From contig NW_006921540.1 of NCBI RefSeq assembly GCF_000340215.1, positions 46,482 to 110,481 on the forward strand: a stretch of 64,000 bases of DNA, in the 5' to 3' direction. Below, one piece after another: positions 10,750 through 22,639 of the stretch. The position numbers and the translations under genes were made by a program. The stretch comes from Pseudocercospora fijiensis CIRAD86. Taxonomy: Eukaryota > Ascomycota > Dothideomycetes > Mycosphaerellales > Mycosphaerellaceae. The notes below the pieces were generated by a model, which saw only the letters and a program-made list of their open reading frames with translations, was not told the origin of the DNA and searched no databases. How positions within the stretch are numbered: the first letter of the stretch is position 1; each line of letters begins with the position of its first letter.

Positions 10750-13700
10750 GTAGGCTATAGAAATAATACAAAGGAAAGGTTTTTAAACAAAGGAAATCTT
10801 TAAGGTTAGGTAAGGTTTTCCTAGGCTTACTCCGTAGGGTAGGCTTCGGTTTTAGTAAGCTAGGCGCGACGTAGAGCTTCTAGTAGGTCCCCTATTGCCG
10901 AGTTAAAATTATTTACTCGCTCCGCGGGTAGGCTAGTACTTAGACTACCCCGGGGAGCAGGTCTAGGGATATTATTAAGGATAGGGGCTCCTTACTAAAG
11001 CCCCTACCCTCGTCGGTAGTAGTATAAAGGAAAAGAAGCAACGATAGGGCTCTAGTAGTAGTACTCTATCCGGCTACTAATATATAAAGGGACAATCGAT
11101 CCTAGTATACGTCGATAATCCGTTTAAATACGCGAATAAGGGTACTAGCGAGTAAAAAATTCGGTATAAGGCGAGTAAATAGGAGCAAAAGGGAGGCTAT
11201 ACGCGAGTAGTTATAGGTTTATCGGGCCTACTAAGGTAGTAGTAGTCTATTTTCGTTGTATTCTATAGCCTACTCCGCTTCTAAGGGTTCGTTAAAAACT
11301 CCGGGGTTTAAGCCTAGGCCCTTAGAGTTAGCGGTATAGCGGAGCTCCTTTTATTCGATCTAGGTAAGCCAAAGCCTATCTCGTATTCTTATTAAGGACA
11401 GCCTATATTCGTTGTCTCCCTAGTTCGCAACGTTGTCTATAGCCTCCTAGGCAAGAAATCTAATACCTCGCCGCCTATATAGGTTAGTATATACTAGGGC
11501 AGTAAGGCTAGTTTCTACTAGGGCCTTAAGGAGATATAGGTTGTATTCGAACTTTAATATGTTTATCTCGTCGTAGACCTAGACTCTTTAGGTCGTCTAC
11601 TAGCTAGGGTCTCGCTATAGTACTAGTCGAAAGCTAGGGTCCTAGGTAAGCCTCGGAAGAGCGCTAACGTAGTAGGCTTATTCGTATAGGTCCTACCTTC
11701 TATATAGAATTGCTATCTAGCCGAATCTATAGTATTAAGCTAAAGGCTAGGTTACCCCTCCCTAGGTAAATAGGGCTAGGTAATTAAAAGCTAGAAAACT
11801 ATTAGGTTCAGTCGAGCTATTAAAGAAGAGATAGTTATTCGAATAATCTTCTATAAGGGGTACGCTAAGAAGGTCTCGTATTAGGTTATTAATCTAAGAG
11901 ATAGGATTAACTTTAGGGTCGACTCGGTATATAGCTATAGTATAGGCTTAAAAGGCTCGCCTTTACTCCTCCCTAGGAAGGGATATAATCGTATAGACGT
12001 CTATATCCCTTTCTTTACTAGACTTAGTATTAGACTAGCTATCGTCCCTAGAGTCGGAGGACTTAGACTAGCTATCTCTATCTGCCTCGACTTCTTTATT
12101 AATAGGTTCGTTGTTCGTCGTAGTAGCGTTTTTACCCGAGATCCGGTTAGGCCGGAATAGAGGTACTTCCTTTAGTCGATCGCGTAGAAAGGTAATAGCT
12201 AGATTAGCCCTATTAAGTTCCGTAAGGTAGTACGAGGTCCTAGAGGTAGTAATCCCCGCAATACGAAAGGGGCCCTTCTAGCGAAAGGCAAGCTTACTAG
12301 ACCTCGAGTGCTCGATTTCGCTCCTAGTAATAAGTATAAGGGATCTAATCTTAAGGGGAGCGTTAGATACTACTCCCTTTTCGTCGTACTAGCGAGCATT
12401 CTCCTCGCGAGTCCTCTTTAGCCGAAGGGACGCCTCTTCGTTATCGTTAGGCATATATACTAGTTACTAAGTACGGTATATAAGTAACGAGGCAGTATCG
12501 CGTATAGCGTCCTAGTCGACTTTTTAGAAGGTTCGGTAGGCATTCTCGATAGGAAGGATAACGTCGGCCCCTCTATATATAACTTCTATAGGCGTTTTTC
12601 TAGTCGTTCGTCGGTATATCGTTCGGTCGGCCTATAGGATAGGTAGGACGTGTTTTCTCTAACCCTTTATAGTACCGTTCGTTAGTTTAGAAAGGGCAGC
12701 TAGGATAGGTCGGTTTCTAACTTCGATTTAACTATTTGCCTTCGGGTAGTATAGGGAAATCCGTACCCGGTACGTAGCTATTCGCTTAAGCAATTCCTTA
12801 GTATCCTTCCGATTCTTAGATCCGTTATCTATAACGAATTCATCCGAATAGCTATATCGGTAATAGACCTCTTCGTATAGGAACTTAGCTATTTAGTATA
12901 TATTAACCGACTTACCCGAGTAGTTAAATATTCTCCCCTCTACCTAGCCGCTAACAACCTTACGCGCTAAGGTAATAGACCCCTTATTATCGATATAAAG
13001 TATATCGGCAACCTAGCGACGGCTAATAACTCGAATATAGGTAGGGTAAAGCGTCCTAGCAATCTTATATCCCTCTCGCATCCGGTATATACGATAGGAC
13101 CGAACCTATATAGCGATTTAGGACTATATTCTATACTAGAAGTACCTTTTTAAGGCTAGATAGTATACTGCCTCCCGGCCTTTATAGCTATAATCCTTGT
13201 AAAGTAATTAGATAATTTCCTCCCTAGCCTTTTCGCTATTAATTACTCGTTAAAGGGGACAATTCGGATAACGCTAGTAGAAAAGGAGCCGATCCTTAAT
13301 AATGTACTTCTAGGTAGTACATCGAACCCTTCGGGCTTCGCTTCGAGAGATGCCTTATAGGAAGCGAAGGGTTAACTTAAAGTATCCGATAAGAAGCGAT
13401 TCTCGAGACTAGTATTCGTCCTTATTAAGGAAGCTAGACTTAGCTAAGGGATCGATAGGCTTAGTCTATACTATACTATAAAAGAAGTCGTAGTCGATTA
13501 TATTATCGTCGTCGATCTAGTTATCTCGTTCGACGATATCCTCTTTAGTAGGGTTACGACGGAATAGACTATTAGCCGTAGAGTGCTTTCGCCCGGGGAT
13601 ATACTTAACTTCGAAGTCGAATAGTCGGATCTAGGCTACCTAGCGAGCTATTACCGAGTTAGGGAGGTCCGAGGCGGATTTATTAAGCTAGTAGATAAGG

Positions 13701-15305
13701 GTAGTAGTATCGATTTCGATCCGAAAGTACTACCTAACGAGATACTTCTTAAACTTCTTTAGTAGTTTAAGTACGGCAAGGCACTCTCGTTTGCTAGTAT
13801 TATATCGGGCTTTACTTTCGGTCTAAAGACCGCTTTCGTACCGAATAGGGTAACGCTTCTTTATATTATCCCTTTCGTACTAGTTTAGGCTACTACTATA
13901 TCCGGATCTACTCGCGTCTAATAGAAGGATAATCAACCTAGTACCCTTAGTATAATCGATCGAGATAAGAGTAGGGGTAGTAGTTAGCGTAGCCTTTAAG
14001 GTATCTATAGCGACTTGCTAATCCGGTCCCTATAAGAATTCGATATCGGCCTTTAGGAGGTAGAAGAGTAGTCTTACTATTATTACGAAGCCCTCGATCT
14101 AGATATAGTAGTAGATACAAACCCTAAGGAAGGCCCGTACGCTAGACTAGTTCTTAGGTACTAGCTATACGACAATCTTTGCAACTTTCTCTATATTAGG
14201 GTGTCTTCCGGAAATATTAATAACGTAGCCGATATATTTTAGCTTTTTATAGAGGAACTAAGATTTTAGACCTAAAACAGTATACCTAGTACGCTTAATA
14301 TCTATAAGAACACTATCTATCTATTAAATGTACTTAGTAACGAATCTTCTTAGGCTAGGTTCGACCTCTTTATTATTATATCGGGTCTTCGGGCCCTTAA
14401 TACTAATATCGTCGATAAACGGCCTCGTATAGTAGGAAATATAGTTAAAAAGGATTCTTATTACTACTCGGACAAACTAGGTAACGGAGTTTGTCGCTCC
14501 TTGCGGAAGGGTAGTTATTTATATAAGGCCGAGCGGGGTATTAAAGGCAGTTATATCTCGATCGGCCTCGTAAAGCGGGACTTAGTCGTACCCGGAAAAG
14601 AAATCGATTAGGGACGAGATAGTATAGTTAGCAAAATCCTTAGTAAAGCTATTAGTATTAGGAGGAAGGTTTCCGTCCTATATTATATAGCGGTTTAGCT
14701 CTATAGTAGCGTTAATTAGGCGATATTTCTTAGTTCCTTTCTTCTAGACTAAGAACTATAGGTTCCGGTATACTCCTTCGCTAACTTTAAGTACCCTATT
14801 CGCAATTCGTTCTTAGATTATTTCTTCTATAATGTTTACTAGGCTAGGCTAGAGGCGGAAGGTTGGTTTTCTCTAGGGTTTATAAGGAATTGTTCGGATC
14901 CGTTAGGGAGGTACTATATCCGCGTCGACTCTTCTAATTTCGGTAAAGCTCTAGGTAAAGGCTTTCTCCCTATTATAAAGCATTTCGTAGAATAGATCTA
15001 GCTCCTTAAGAAGAAGTTCTATTCTAATAAGAAGCTTTGCTTTCCTTTCCTTAGTTAGGCGCGAGCTACGTAGTATATCTAAGAACTTCTTAATTAGGTA
15101 CTTCTAGTTATATAGCCCGGTTCTAGGCGGAAGTAACGCTTCTCGAGTAAGCCGTTTCTTTTTCTAGTAAGGGTTACTACCGGTCGTTATACTCCCGGTT
15201 ATCGTAGTGCTAGCTTCTATAGGTCTTACTTTGTCTGCCTTTTTCTTATATATACTATAAACTCCGACCGTGCGGCTAGTATCCGAATCTTCCTTAAGCA
15301 TTTTC
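10750..15305 (-). pseudogene. Gypsy Pol: reverse transcriptase, RNase H, integrase
   Basis: A leftward frame from about 15305 (ATG, MLKEDSDTSRTVGVYSIYKK) shows the full Gypsy pol order. The RT has SLIDFFSGYD, then TAFNTPLGLI and TLPQGATNSV at 14500-14640, and the catalytic box RPFIDDISIKGPK at about 14385-14430. RNase H starts with LLLDASRSGY (about 13900) and continues with YNTSKRECLAVLKLLKKF. Zinc-binding N-terminal integrase sequence is near 13300-13400. The integrase core has LYIDNKGSITLARKVVSG, then FVIDNGSKNRKDTKEL and a Glu-bearing helix (about 13020-12650). About 1.7 kb follows integrase; I see no chromodomain. Stops are TAG/TAA at Gln/Trp codons. The product would copy the element's RNA and integrate it in the nucleus. 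Confidence 0.92.
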
Positions 15306-15730
15306 TTAATAGATAGCAGCTAGGTAGGGAACCTTCGAAAGCTCTAAAACCTATAGTGCCGCTTATACTAGTTACAAAACCTGTTCGCTTCCGACTACTA
15401 AAGGATTGCCGCCTAGTCGTTACGAGTTATAGGTTCGAGAATTGCCTCTATACGCCCGAGCCGGGTAAGGCTAATCGTCGGGTATAGCTAGGAAGGATCT
15501 TCGAGAAAGGACTAGCGTTATATAGCTAGGACTAGTACGTCGTCGTATACCCGCTCCTAGATAGGGTGCCTAGCTAAGCGGCTTTTGTATAGGGTACTAC
15601 TAGAGGGCAATTGCGGGGACGCGGGAATGCCGAGGCTAGCGGGAATGCTAGGACAAGCCGGGGCTAGTCTAAGCGAGGTCGGAAAAGGTAGTAGGAGCGG
15701 GGGCGGGCCGACTGCCGGACTAATTAATAT

Positions 15731-15759
15731 ACCCTAGCTAGCTAGCTAGCATACCCTAG
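15731..15759. repeat. CTAG-tract junction motif, copy 3
   Basis: ACCCTAGCTAGCTAGCTAGC followed by ATACCCTAGG separates the Gag-protease block from pol. A GC-rich stretch at about 15600-15720 lies on its pol side. Confidence 0.65.
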
Positions 15760-15789
15760 GGCTACTATCCTCTTTACTATATAACCCTA

Positions 15790-18700
15790 TAATAACATTT
15801 CTTATTAAATAATAGGTCGCAACGGTACGTATAATATTCCTACCTAGCGGTTTCGAAAAAGGGGCGGACTCGACGCTAGTGTCTCGTCTACTACCTAGTT
15901 TTTTAACTACTAGGTATTATTACGACTAAGGAGCTCCTTAAGTAGGACACAATTCTTAGAGCTAGTAAGGGTAGTAAAGGTAGTAGAGCGGCCCCTACGC
16001 GTAGAAATAGTTCCTTCCTAGGAGCCGTCGTCTATGTTTCGAGCGATAAGGCGGTTCTTACGAGCCTACGGGCGACTAAGAATAATAGGGAGGTCGTTAT
16101 CCCCTAAGGGTGTAATAAGGAAGTCGGTTTCATACTCGATATTAAAGGTAGAGACAGGAACGGAAGTACTAATACCGATAAATTTAGCCCTTCCTCTAGC
16201 TCCTCGTATATTTAGAATAAGACCCTTTAATAGAGTAAGGCTAGCTCGCTATAGGAACTTCGCGTTTAGTATATTCCCCTTAGAGCCTTTATTAATAAGA
16301 GCGCGGATCTTAAGGCACCTATTAATAGTAATAGTAATATACGGACTAGGAATAAGGGCGAAGTTGTCGTCGACTAATAAGAGGCGAATCTAGCTAGGGT
16401 CGATATAGAGTATCTCGTTAGGTAGGGCATCTATCCCGGATAAAATAACCTATACTATATAGCAATTAAGTCTGTTTCTCCGGCTAATAGAATTAGGGTC
16501 CCGGATAACCTCTTCGTTAGCGGCCTCGTATTCCTCGTAGCTTTCTTCCTCGTTAAGGCTAGTAAAGAACTCCCGGGCGGAGGTAAGGACTAGAATAGGG
16601 TAGTCTTTAGGCCGCCTAGGTCTACCTTTCCTAGCAGCTAAGGTAGCTACCCTACCTACTATTTCTATAATCTAGTAGGGGATCTTATCGGTTTTATCCT
16701 TTTCTAGCTCCCGAATTCTTATAGTAAGCGCGTTGTCGTTTAGCTAGCGTATAACGAGCTTTTAATACTCCGGAATGTAGGCGAGGGCCTTAGTATTACT
16801 AAGCTATATACCGTTCCTACTAAGGAATTTCTTTACCTAAAAGTCGGGGTCCTTATAGTGTTTCTAAAGATTCTTTATAATATTAGTTGTCTTAGGCTCT
16901 TTCCGCGTAGCTCTCTACCGGCTTAGAGGGTTTACCCTCTTCGATAGTTCTTTAGCGGCAGGCTTCGGGGTAGGCGGTAGTACGTTATCTATTTCCTAAT
17001 TACTATCCTTAGGTAGGCTAGCGTTACTATTTAAGGATTTAGTAGTAGGCTACCTATAGGTACTAGAAGGGCTAGTAGTAGGGGTTTTACGACTAACCGT
17101 TTCCTTAGACTAGGTTCTTGCTCTTAGAGGTAGTAGGCTCGGGGACCTTTAAGTAGTTCTTCGAGGCTAGGTTTGTTTATAAATTGCTTCCTCTGTCTCG
17201 CGAACGCTAAGCCCTTAAACTATATTGCGAATACCCTTAGTCTTCGTAGTACCTTTCTGCTTAGTAGTAGCTTTCCGGATCCGATTTGTGTCGGCAATAG
17301 CGGTAACGGGAAAACTATTCCTAAGCGGTATATCCTAGCTACGAGTATAGGTAAGGGTATCTATAACTATAGCCGCCTCGTAGTCGCTAAAATCTAGCTC
17401 TTTATCGGCCTCCTCGACTATACCTAGATCGTAGGGCCTTTAGTATAGCATAACCCGCCTAGTAGTAGTAGGGGCAGTAGTAGGGGTAGGAAGGCCGTTT
17501 CGAGCATCGTTTAAAGCGATCCCTCCGTAGGGATTTCCCGGAGACCTTAAAGGTAGAGGGGGAAGAGTAGAAGGAATTATCGGAGCTAGGGCTCGAGAAG
17601 TCGGAACTCGAGGGCCTAGTTAAGCTATAGCACTAGGGGCTGCAGCTCGCCTTAGTTACTAAGAAGGATAGTTGAATTGTTTTCGAAGGGCTTCTATTCT
17701 AAATTTAGGTAGGAAAACAATCTCCTACTAGTAATAGGCCTCGAGGAGAGGAAGTATAATAGCGAGCTTTAGGAAGGTAGGACTATTACGGAAGCGGAAT
17801 AGGGTAGCGTATAGTATACCTAGGGGCCCGAAGTACTACGCACGGTCCCGAATGTAGTAGAACCCTTAGTCTTATATATACTAGTAGGGCCTACAGTTTA
17901 GACGAAGGTAGCCTTTAGCTCCGTAATAGTAATAGCGACCCTCTATACTAGGGATAGATTAAAAGGCAAAGGCATCGAAGGTTAGCCCTTATACAAACTA
18001 GTTGTTATATATCTAAGTTATAGGGGTATTGTCGCTCTAGAGGGGATAGAGGCGCTATAGGGCATACGAATCGGTATTAGTATTAACCGGACCTATAGTA
18101 GGGCCCCTCTAATTGTCTCGGGAGAGGACGTAAAGTTTCAGTTCTTAGAACTGCTTAATAAGGTCGTCGATACTAGGGTCCGTAACTAGCTTAAGGGCTA
18201 CCCCCTATCGCTAGACATCTAGGGTAGGGCGTATACTTAGCATTCTTTTCTTAACTATCTCTCGCAGCTCTTTTAAATAGCTACTATCGTCGCTAGTAAG
18301 GAGCGAGAAGCCCTATCGGCTACGAGCTAGGTCGTACCTAGTACGATAAATCTATTCGAAGTCGGTATAGGATTCCTTATCGTAAGGGTAGATACTATAT
18401 TTTTCGTAGATCCGAGGCATAATAGTAGGTATAGAGCCCTCTAAGCCCTTTAGAAATAGACGGCTCCTCGTAACATTATTAAGAAGCCTCCTCGGTATCC
18501 CTTTAGCGATACTATAGAAGTCCTAGTAAAAGCGAAGGGTATTACTCTTAGCCGTTTGTCTAGTATATAGCTGTTTAAGGTATTCGCGGGAGTTTAGACG
18601 AACCGCGATATCCTAGTTAGCAAACTCGCGTTTAAACTTCTTTAAGAAGGCTTCCTACGTAAGAGGCTTACTACCTAGGAGCCGAGTAACTCGGGGTCGG

Positions 18701-19380
18701 ATACTAGTTTTACAATTAGCTATAAGGAGCTTTACCGTAGTAGCCGTTTTAGCCCTTAGATAGTATCGCTTAAGGATAGTAGAAAACCTTTTAATAAAGT
18801 TAGTAGCGTTTTCTCTAGTAAAGAGGGGGTTCTTAATAGTCCCTAGGAGGGGTATCTACGGCTTTAAGTCCGAGAAGGCCTAAAGAAGACCTTAGAGAAG
18901 TTAAGGGGATAGCCCTCTAGTTGCCTAAATAAGCTACTAGGGAACTTCTCGAGTACCGCCCTCCTAGGTAGTACCTCCTTAAGCCGCTTCTCTATTTTCT
19001 ATACTAGTATCCTTATCGCTTCCTAAGGCCGTAGTCCTCTCGGTATCCGAGTTAGTATCGAGGTAGTTACGAATAAGATTTAGAGGTAGGTCTCGGTAGG
19101 TACCGGCATTAGAGAGGGCCTATAGAGGCGGTTTAGCCGGGGTAGGGTTATTATTGTTTTCTTAGGAGCTTATCTCGTCGGTAGAACAAACAATTTATAG
19201 AAGACGATAAACGATTAGAATAAATAGGAAGGATACAATATCGATAAAATCGGATAGGTTACTAGGTATACTTAAGGTAAGGAGGGAGCGTAGACGGGCT
19301 ATAGCGTGCTTTGTAGTACGTATCGCGTCTATATCCTTAAAGTAAGGGGAGGGTAGGCGGTAGTCCGTATATATATAGAA
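15790..19380 (-). pseudogene. Gypsy Gag and aspartyl protease
   Basis: The leftward frame contains MPRIYEKYSIYPYDKESYTD (about 18420-18360). A zinc knuckle near 17940-17880 reads RYYYYGAKGYLRLNC: with Cys and His restored from Tyr (TGC and CAC both become TAC under RIP) this is the retroviral C-x2-C-x4-H-x4-C. A Pro/Thr-rich linker follows (about 17650-17450). The aspartyl protease is at about 16350-16050, with KIRALINKGSKGN in place of the usual ALIDTGS, then FLITPLGDNDLPIIL. Gag would form the particle; the protease would mature Gag and Pol. The protease appears joined to gag rather than to pol, which is less usual. Gag start is uncertain. Confidence 0.85.
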
Positions 19381-19400
19381 TAAAGGGGGCGGCGAATATT

Positions 19401-19424
19401 ACCTAGCTAGCTAGCTAGCATACC
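19401..19424. repeat. CTAG-tract junction motif, copy 4
   Basis: ACCTAGCTAGCTAGCTAGCA followed by TACC precedes the Gag block, about 510 bp inside the 5' LTR. Confidence 0.6.
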
Positions 19425-19914
19425 TACTATACCCGTTCTAGGCCCCCTTTATTCCTCTCTATTAATTTCTATTAACTCGTAGTATACCGATTACGGTACC
19501 GTAGAAGGGTCGTAATAGCCCGGAAGGAGGTTTTAAGTTAGGCTCGCGCCGATTAGCGGAAGGGATAGAGGCTATCGACTTTTCGGGGTTCTTCGTATCC
19601 CTATCTCTAGTTTCTTATAGCGGGCTCTTAGGTTTCTTTCTATATAGGTCGTTTCTTATAAGGTCCCGCCTACTATAGATAGGTAGGGAGTCGTAATATT
19701 CGTAAACAGTATTTCCTTTTGCTTTAAGTCGGTAACGGTATTCCTTTTACTTTAAGTCGGTAACGGTTTATTAGTAGTAGGACGTCTCGATACTACTAAG
19801 GTCTTTTTAGCGGTAGTATTACATTAGTAGTGTAGTCCTCGCTCTAGGCGAAGGCTATAAACGTTTCTTCTTAACTATATATATACCTATACCTTTAAAT
19901 AAATAAAGATAGCC
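19425..19914. other. Gypsy 5' untranslated leader
   Basis: No coherent frame. The stretch contains two adjacent ~30-bp direct copies of a TTTCCTTTTGCTTTAAGTCG-like block (about 19709-19770). It lies between the 5' LTR with its PBS-like site and the CTAG tract before gag. Confidence 0.5.
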
Positions 19915-19934
19915 CTACCTTCGGCTCTAGAAAA
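19915..19934 (-). other. Candidate primer-binding site of the Gypsy element
   Basis: On the minus strand, just inside the 5' LTR, TTTTCTAGAGCCGAAGG reads as TGGAGCCGAAGG before RIP. A TGG start is expected for pairing with a tRNA CCA end. The tRNA was not identified. Confidence 0.4.
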
Positions 19935-20280
19935 TGTAGGCAGGACGAGTAGGTCGTAGGTAGAGGTACATATATAGGGAACTATATACTATAGGCCTAG
20001 TACTTAGTAAACTACGAGGGGTCGGCGTAGCATTATATACTTCGAAGGGAAGGCGTCGTAAATATTAAAGAGAAGAGAGCGGCCGTAGGGAGGGCTACAT
20101 TGTAGCTAGATTAGGTACATTTCCTATATCTCTCTTGCTATATGTTGTCGTAGCTATATCTCCTTATATCGTATGTGTGTATGTTCTAATTATAAAGGTA
20201 GTTATGTGTTCTAGGGTACAAAAACAAGGAGAGGGGGTACAAGTATATATATAAGTACTAAGCCGGGTTTCCCTACTATA
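19935..20280 (-). repeat. Gypsy 5' LTR (right)
   Basis: Partner of 6153-6498. It keeps the original TG start (TGTAGGCAGG) while its far end is RIPed to TA. Confidence 0.92.
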
Positions 20281-20299
20281 GTAGCAGTAGTAGTAGTAG

Positions 20300-20600
20300 T
20301 AGTAGATAGAAAAGTAGGGAAGATATAAAGGAAGAGAAATATAAATAGGTAGCGCGTAGGCGCTCGGACTAACGTATAGGCCGTAGGCGCGCACGTATTA
20401 AATAGTAACACAGTCGACCTAACTAAAGGCTACGTAAAAGAGTTATCCCGAGTAACGTAGCTAATTTGTATAGATAGGCTAGGATTGTGTTTCGTTCGCC
20501 GCCTTAGTTAAAGCCGAGAAGTAAAGTCTACTAAAAACGGGGTAGTATACGATTAAACTTAATATAAGTAGGGTAGGAGGTAAGGTAAAGTAAAGTAGTA
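20300..20600 (+). repeat. Repeat R2: shared 5' module, cut off from its gene by Gypsy
   Basis: A TAG-rich lead and a core at about 20365-20575 with the R-family landmarks (GGCGCTCGGAC, GCTAATTTG, TTTCGTTCGCCGCC, GTAAAGTCTACTAAAAACG, TTAAACTTAATATAAGTA). Before the Gypsy inserted it stood about 180 bp upstream of the SNF2-like gene that starts at 6054. It is the most diverged copy at its left end. Confidence 0.6.
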
Positions 20601-20639
20601 TAAGGTATACTAGGCTAATAGATATAGAATATAGGCGCG

Positions 20640-22145
20640 TCTATTTTGCTATATAGGATTGCGGTTAGTATTAGTAAAAAATAGCGGATAATAGAGAGCG
20701 AGGCGTTACGAGGACGCGATAATTTCCTAGTAGGTAATACTATCGGTAGCTAAGTGCCGTAGGCTAGCGTATTACGTAGCGTAAGACAAGCATTAAGGCA
20801 GGTTAGTCGAACGAAGGTAGGGAATAGGGTACGTAGGAATTCCTAGATAGTATAGTTAAATATAGTTATTCGCGTAATATACGATATAGTATACTATAAG
20901 ACTAATAATATCTAAGCGTATTGTCTATCTACCGAGAGGAATAGAGGTACGCCGATAAGGAACTCGTACGTCGATCTCGCGGAGACTATATTAAAGCCTA
21001 GAACGCGCGAGTAGAGCTCTCTAGGATATTAATTAGTGCTTTATTTAGGCCTAGATAGACTATATCTCGGCAGATTGCGGTTTAAAGGTACGACTACGAA
21101 TACGCTTAGTCTCGTCGTCGCTAAAGATATACTCTAGTATAAGAGCTATAGATAGACGAGTAGAGAGTAGGTAGAGTAAGTCTAGCTTAAGATAATAGTA
21201 GGCGGGATCGATGCGATATAGATAGTATACTAGACGCTAAGTCCTAGGCGCCGATAGCTAGTTCTATAAGCGTTTCTAGGCGATAGCGGAGATATCGGTT
21301 ATAGTAGCAACGTAAAATATAGCTAGGCGAGCGCGACTATAAGAGTAATAGATAATCGCCTTTACGTCCGGATCGTTTTTAAAGGATCTATAGGCAACGG
21401 TGCTCTAATATATAGATATATAGTCTAGGGTAGCGTACGGGATCCGATATATACCTAGTAGTAGATAGAGCGCGTCGTAGACGAATAGGTCTACGTCGAT
21501 AGTAAACCTAACTTTAGAAAACTATAAAATAATATATATATAGATAAGCGACAAGACTGCCGTAAACTAATAGGATAGGGCGACTAGTTATATAAGCTAG
21601 TAGACGCGATACTCTAGTATAGGAATAGATATAGTAACTTTAGGGTACTGCTAGATAGAGTCCTATATATTCGTTAATAATCGAGTACTATACGCTAGTT
21701 AGTCGGGTAGTATATAGTTTCGTCGACTATAGACCGCTTTACTAGCTAGTAAAGGTAATAGATGTCGCTAACCGTTTACTAGCCGGCAAAGTAGTCTATA
21801 GCGTAGCTAACTTATAGTAGGGCACTATCGAAGGGAGGACGTACGTAGAGGTAGGATAAGAAATAAATACTACGGGATATATTATATATAGTCCTAACGA
21901 GCTTACGACGTATAGCGGTATAATAGGGGCGAGCGCTTACTTAGGATATAAACTAGACTAGGTCGATAAAGTAATTATATATAATATTAAAGTGTTCGTA
22001 GTAGCGATTATAGAAGATAGCGACGGCTTATTAATCTACGCGGGATCGTCCTAGCGTACTATCTATAGTATTATTATTAGCGACCTTTACTATAGTAGTA
22101 ATTAGAGGCGACGACGTATATAGTTTATAGTATATATACGGATAT
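20640..22145 (-). pseudogene. Unrecognised leftward pseudogene, possibly two exons around a double palindrome
   Basis: The downstream part (21530-20900) reads continuously with only RIP-type stops: FTIDVDLFVYDALYLLLGIY, then SFKNDPDVKAIIYYSYSRAR and later FSDDETKRIRSRTFKP. The upstream part (22120-21810) reads through KPSLSSIIATTNTLILYIIT. Between them the palindrome pair at 21732-21796 sits in non-coding sequence ending with CTAAC and TAG-like acceptors, so an intron like that at 5101-5225 is plausible. No family is recognised. Repeat R3 and a palindrome precede the start. Confidence 0.5.
21732..21796. repeat. Double palindrome inside a leftward pseudogene
   Basis: GACCGCTTTACTAGCTAGTA followed by AAGG, a short spacer, then CGTTTACTAGCCGGCAAAGT. 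Organisation matches the pairs at 3401-3466 and 5138-5202. Confidence 0.7.
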
Positions 22146-22163
22146 AGTAGTAGTATAACTATA

Positions 22164-22206
22164 AACTAATTTACTAGGTAGAAAATTTGCTAGGTAAGTA
22201 AAGTAG
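22164..22206. repeat. Degenerate double palindrome before R3
   Basis: Two shortened copies (AATTTACTAGGTAGAAAATT and TGCTAGGTAAGTAAA) lie between the leftward gene start near 22145 and repeat R3. Confidence 0.5.
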
Positions 22207-22480
22207 GTAGTAGTAGAAGTAGGTAGTAAGGTAGAAGAGAAGTCGAGGAGTAGAAGGAGATATAAATTAGCGTAGTATAGGCGCTCGAGCTAAGACCGGT
22301 AGACTAGCGGTTTACTTTACTAAGGCGCGTACGAAAAGGTCGTCCTAAGCGATATAGCGAATTTATATAACGAAGTCGGGATTGCGCTTCGTTCGCCGCT
22401 TTAGTCGAGGCTAAGAGGTAAAGTCTACCGAAATACGCTAGTATAGTATTAAACTTAATCTAAGTAAAGGATATAAAGTC
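22207..22480 (+). repeat. Repeat R3: shared 5' module
   Basis: TAG-rich lead then core 22279-22470 with all R landmarks in order (GGCGCTCGAG, TTTACTTTACTAA, GCGAATTTATATAACGAAG, TTCGTTCGCCGC, GTAAAGTCTACCGAAATACG, TTAAACTTAATCTAAGTAAA). It is very similar to R4 and lies upstream of the leftward gene at 20640-22145. Confidence 0.7.
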
Positions 22481-22608
22481 GGGTAACGACTAGCGTACCG
22501 AGCTAATAGATACCTAAGGCATAGTCGACCGTTCTACTAGTAGAGGCAATAGTAGATACGTATAGCTAGATAGGATATAAGGCAACTATAGCGGCTATAG
22601 GGACGATA

Positions 22609-22633
22609 GACTTTACTAGCTAGTAAAATAGTC
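22609..22633. repeat. Single palindrome
   Basis: GACTTTACTAGCTAGTAAAA followed by TAGTC, a well-preserved member of the family, 140 bp right of R3. Confidence 0.65.
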
Positions 22634-22639
22634 GACGAT

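Larger units (their letters stand above)
6153..20280 (-). mobile_element. Ty3/Gypsy LTR retrotransposon, 14.1 kb, RIP-degraded
   Basis: Two 346-bp direct LTRs bound a 13.4-kb interior coding on the minus strand in the order Gag-protease, Pol, third region. A purine tract sits against the left (3') LTR and a PBS-like site against the right (5') LTR, both agreeing with leftward orientation. Flanks share GTAG (6149-6152 and 20281-20284), but the target is (TAG)n-rich, so the duplication is ambiguous. In Pol, integrase follows RT-RNase H, which is the Gypsy order. At 14.1 kb it is about twice the usual fungal Gypsy size, mostly because of the ~4 kb after pol. Confidence 0.93.

Noticed and set aside
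16034..16393. 119-codon open frame on the plus strand
   Set aside because: Antisense to the Gypsy protease region, whose reading (KIRALINKGSKGN) is recognisable.
20164..20411. Two overlapping Tyr/Thr-rich minus-strand frames
   Set aside because: They start in the LTR end and run across the TAG-rich flank; products of simple sequence.
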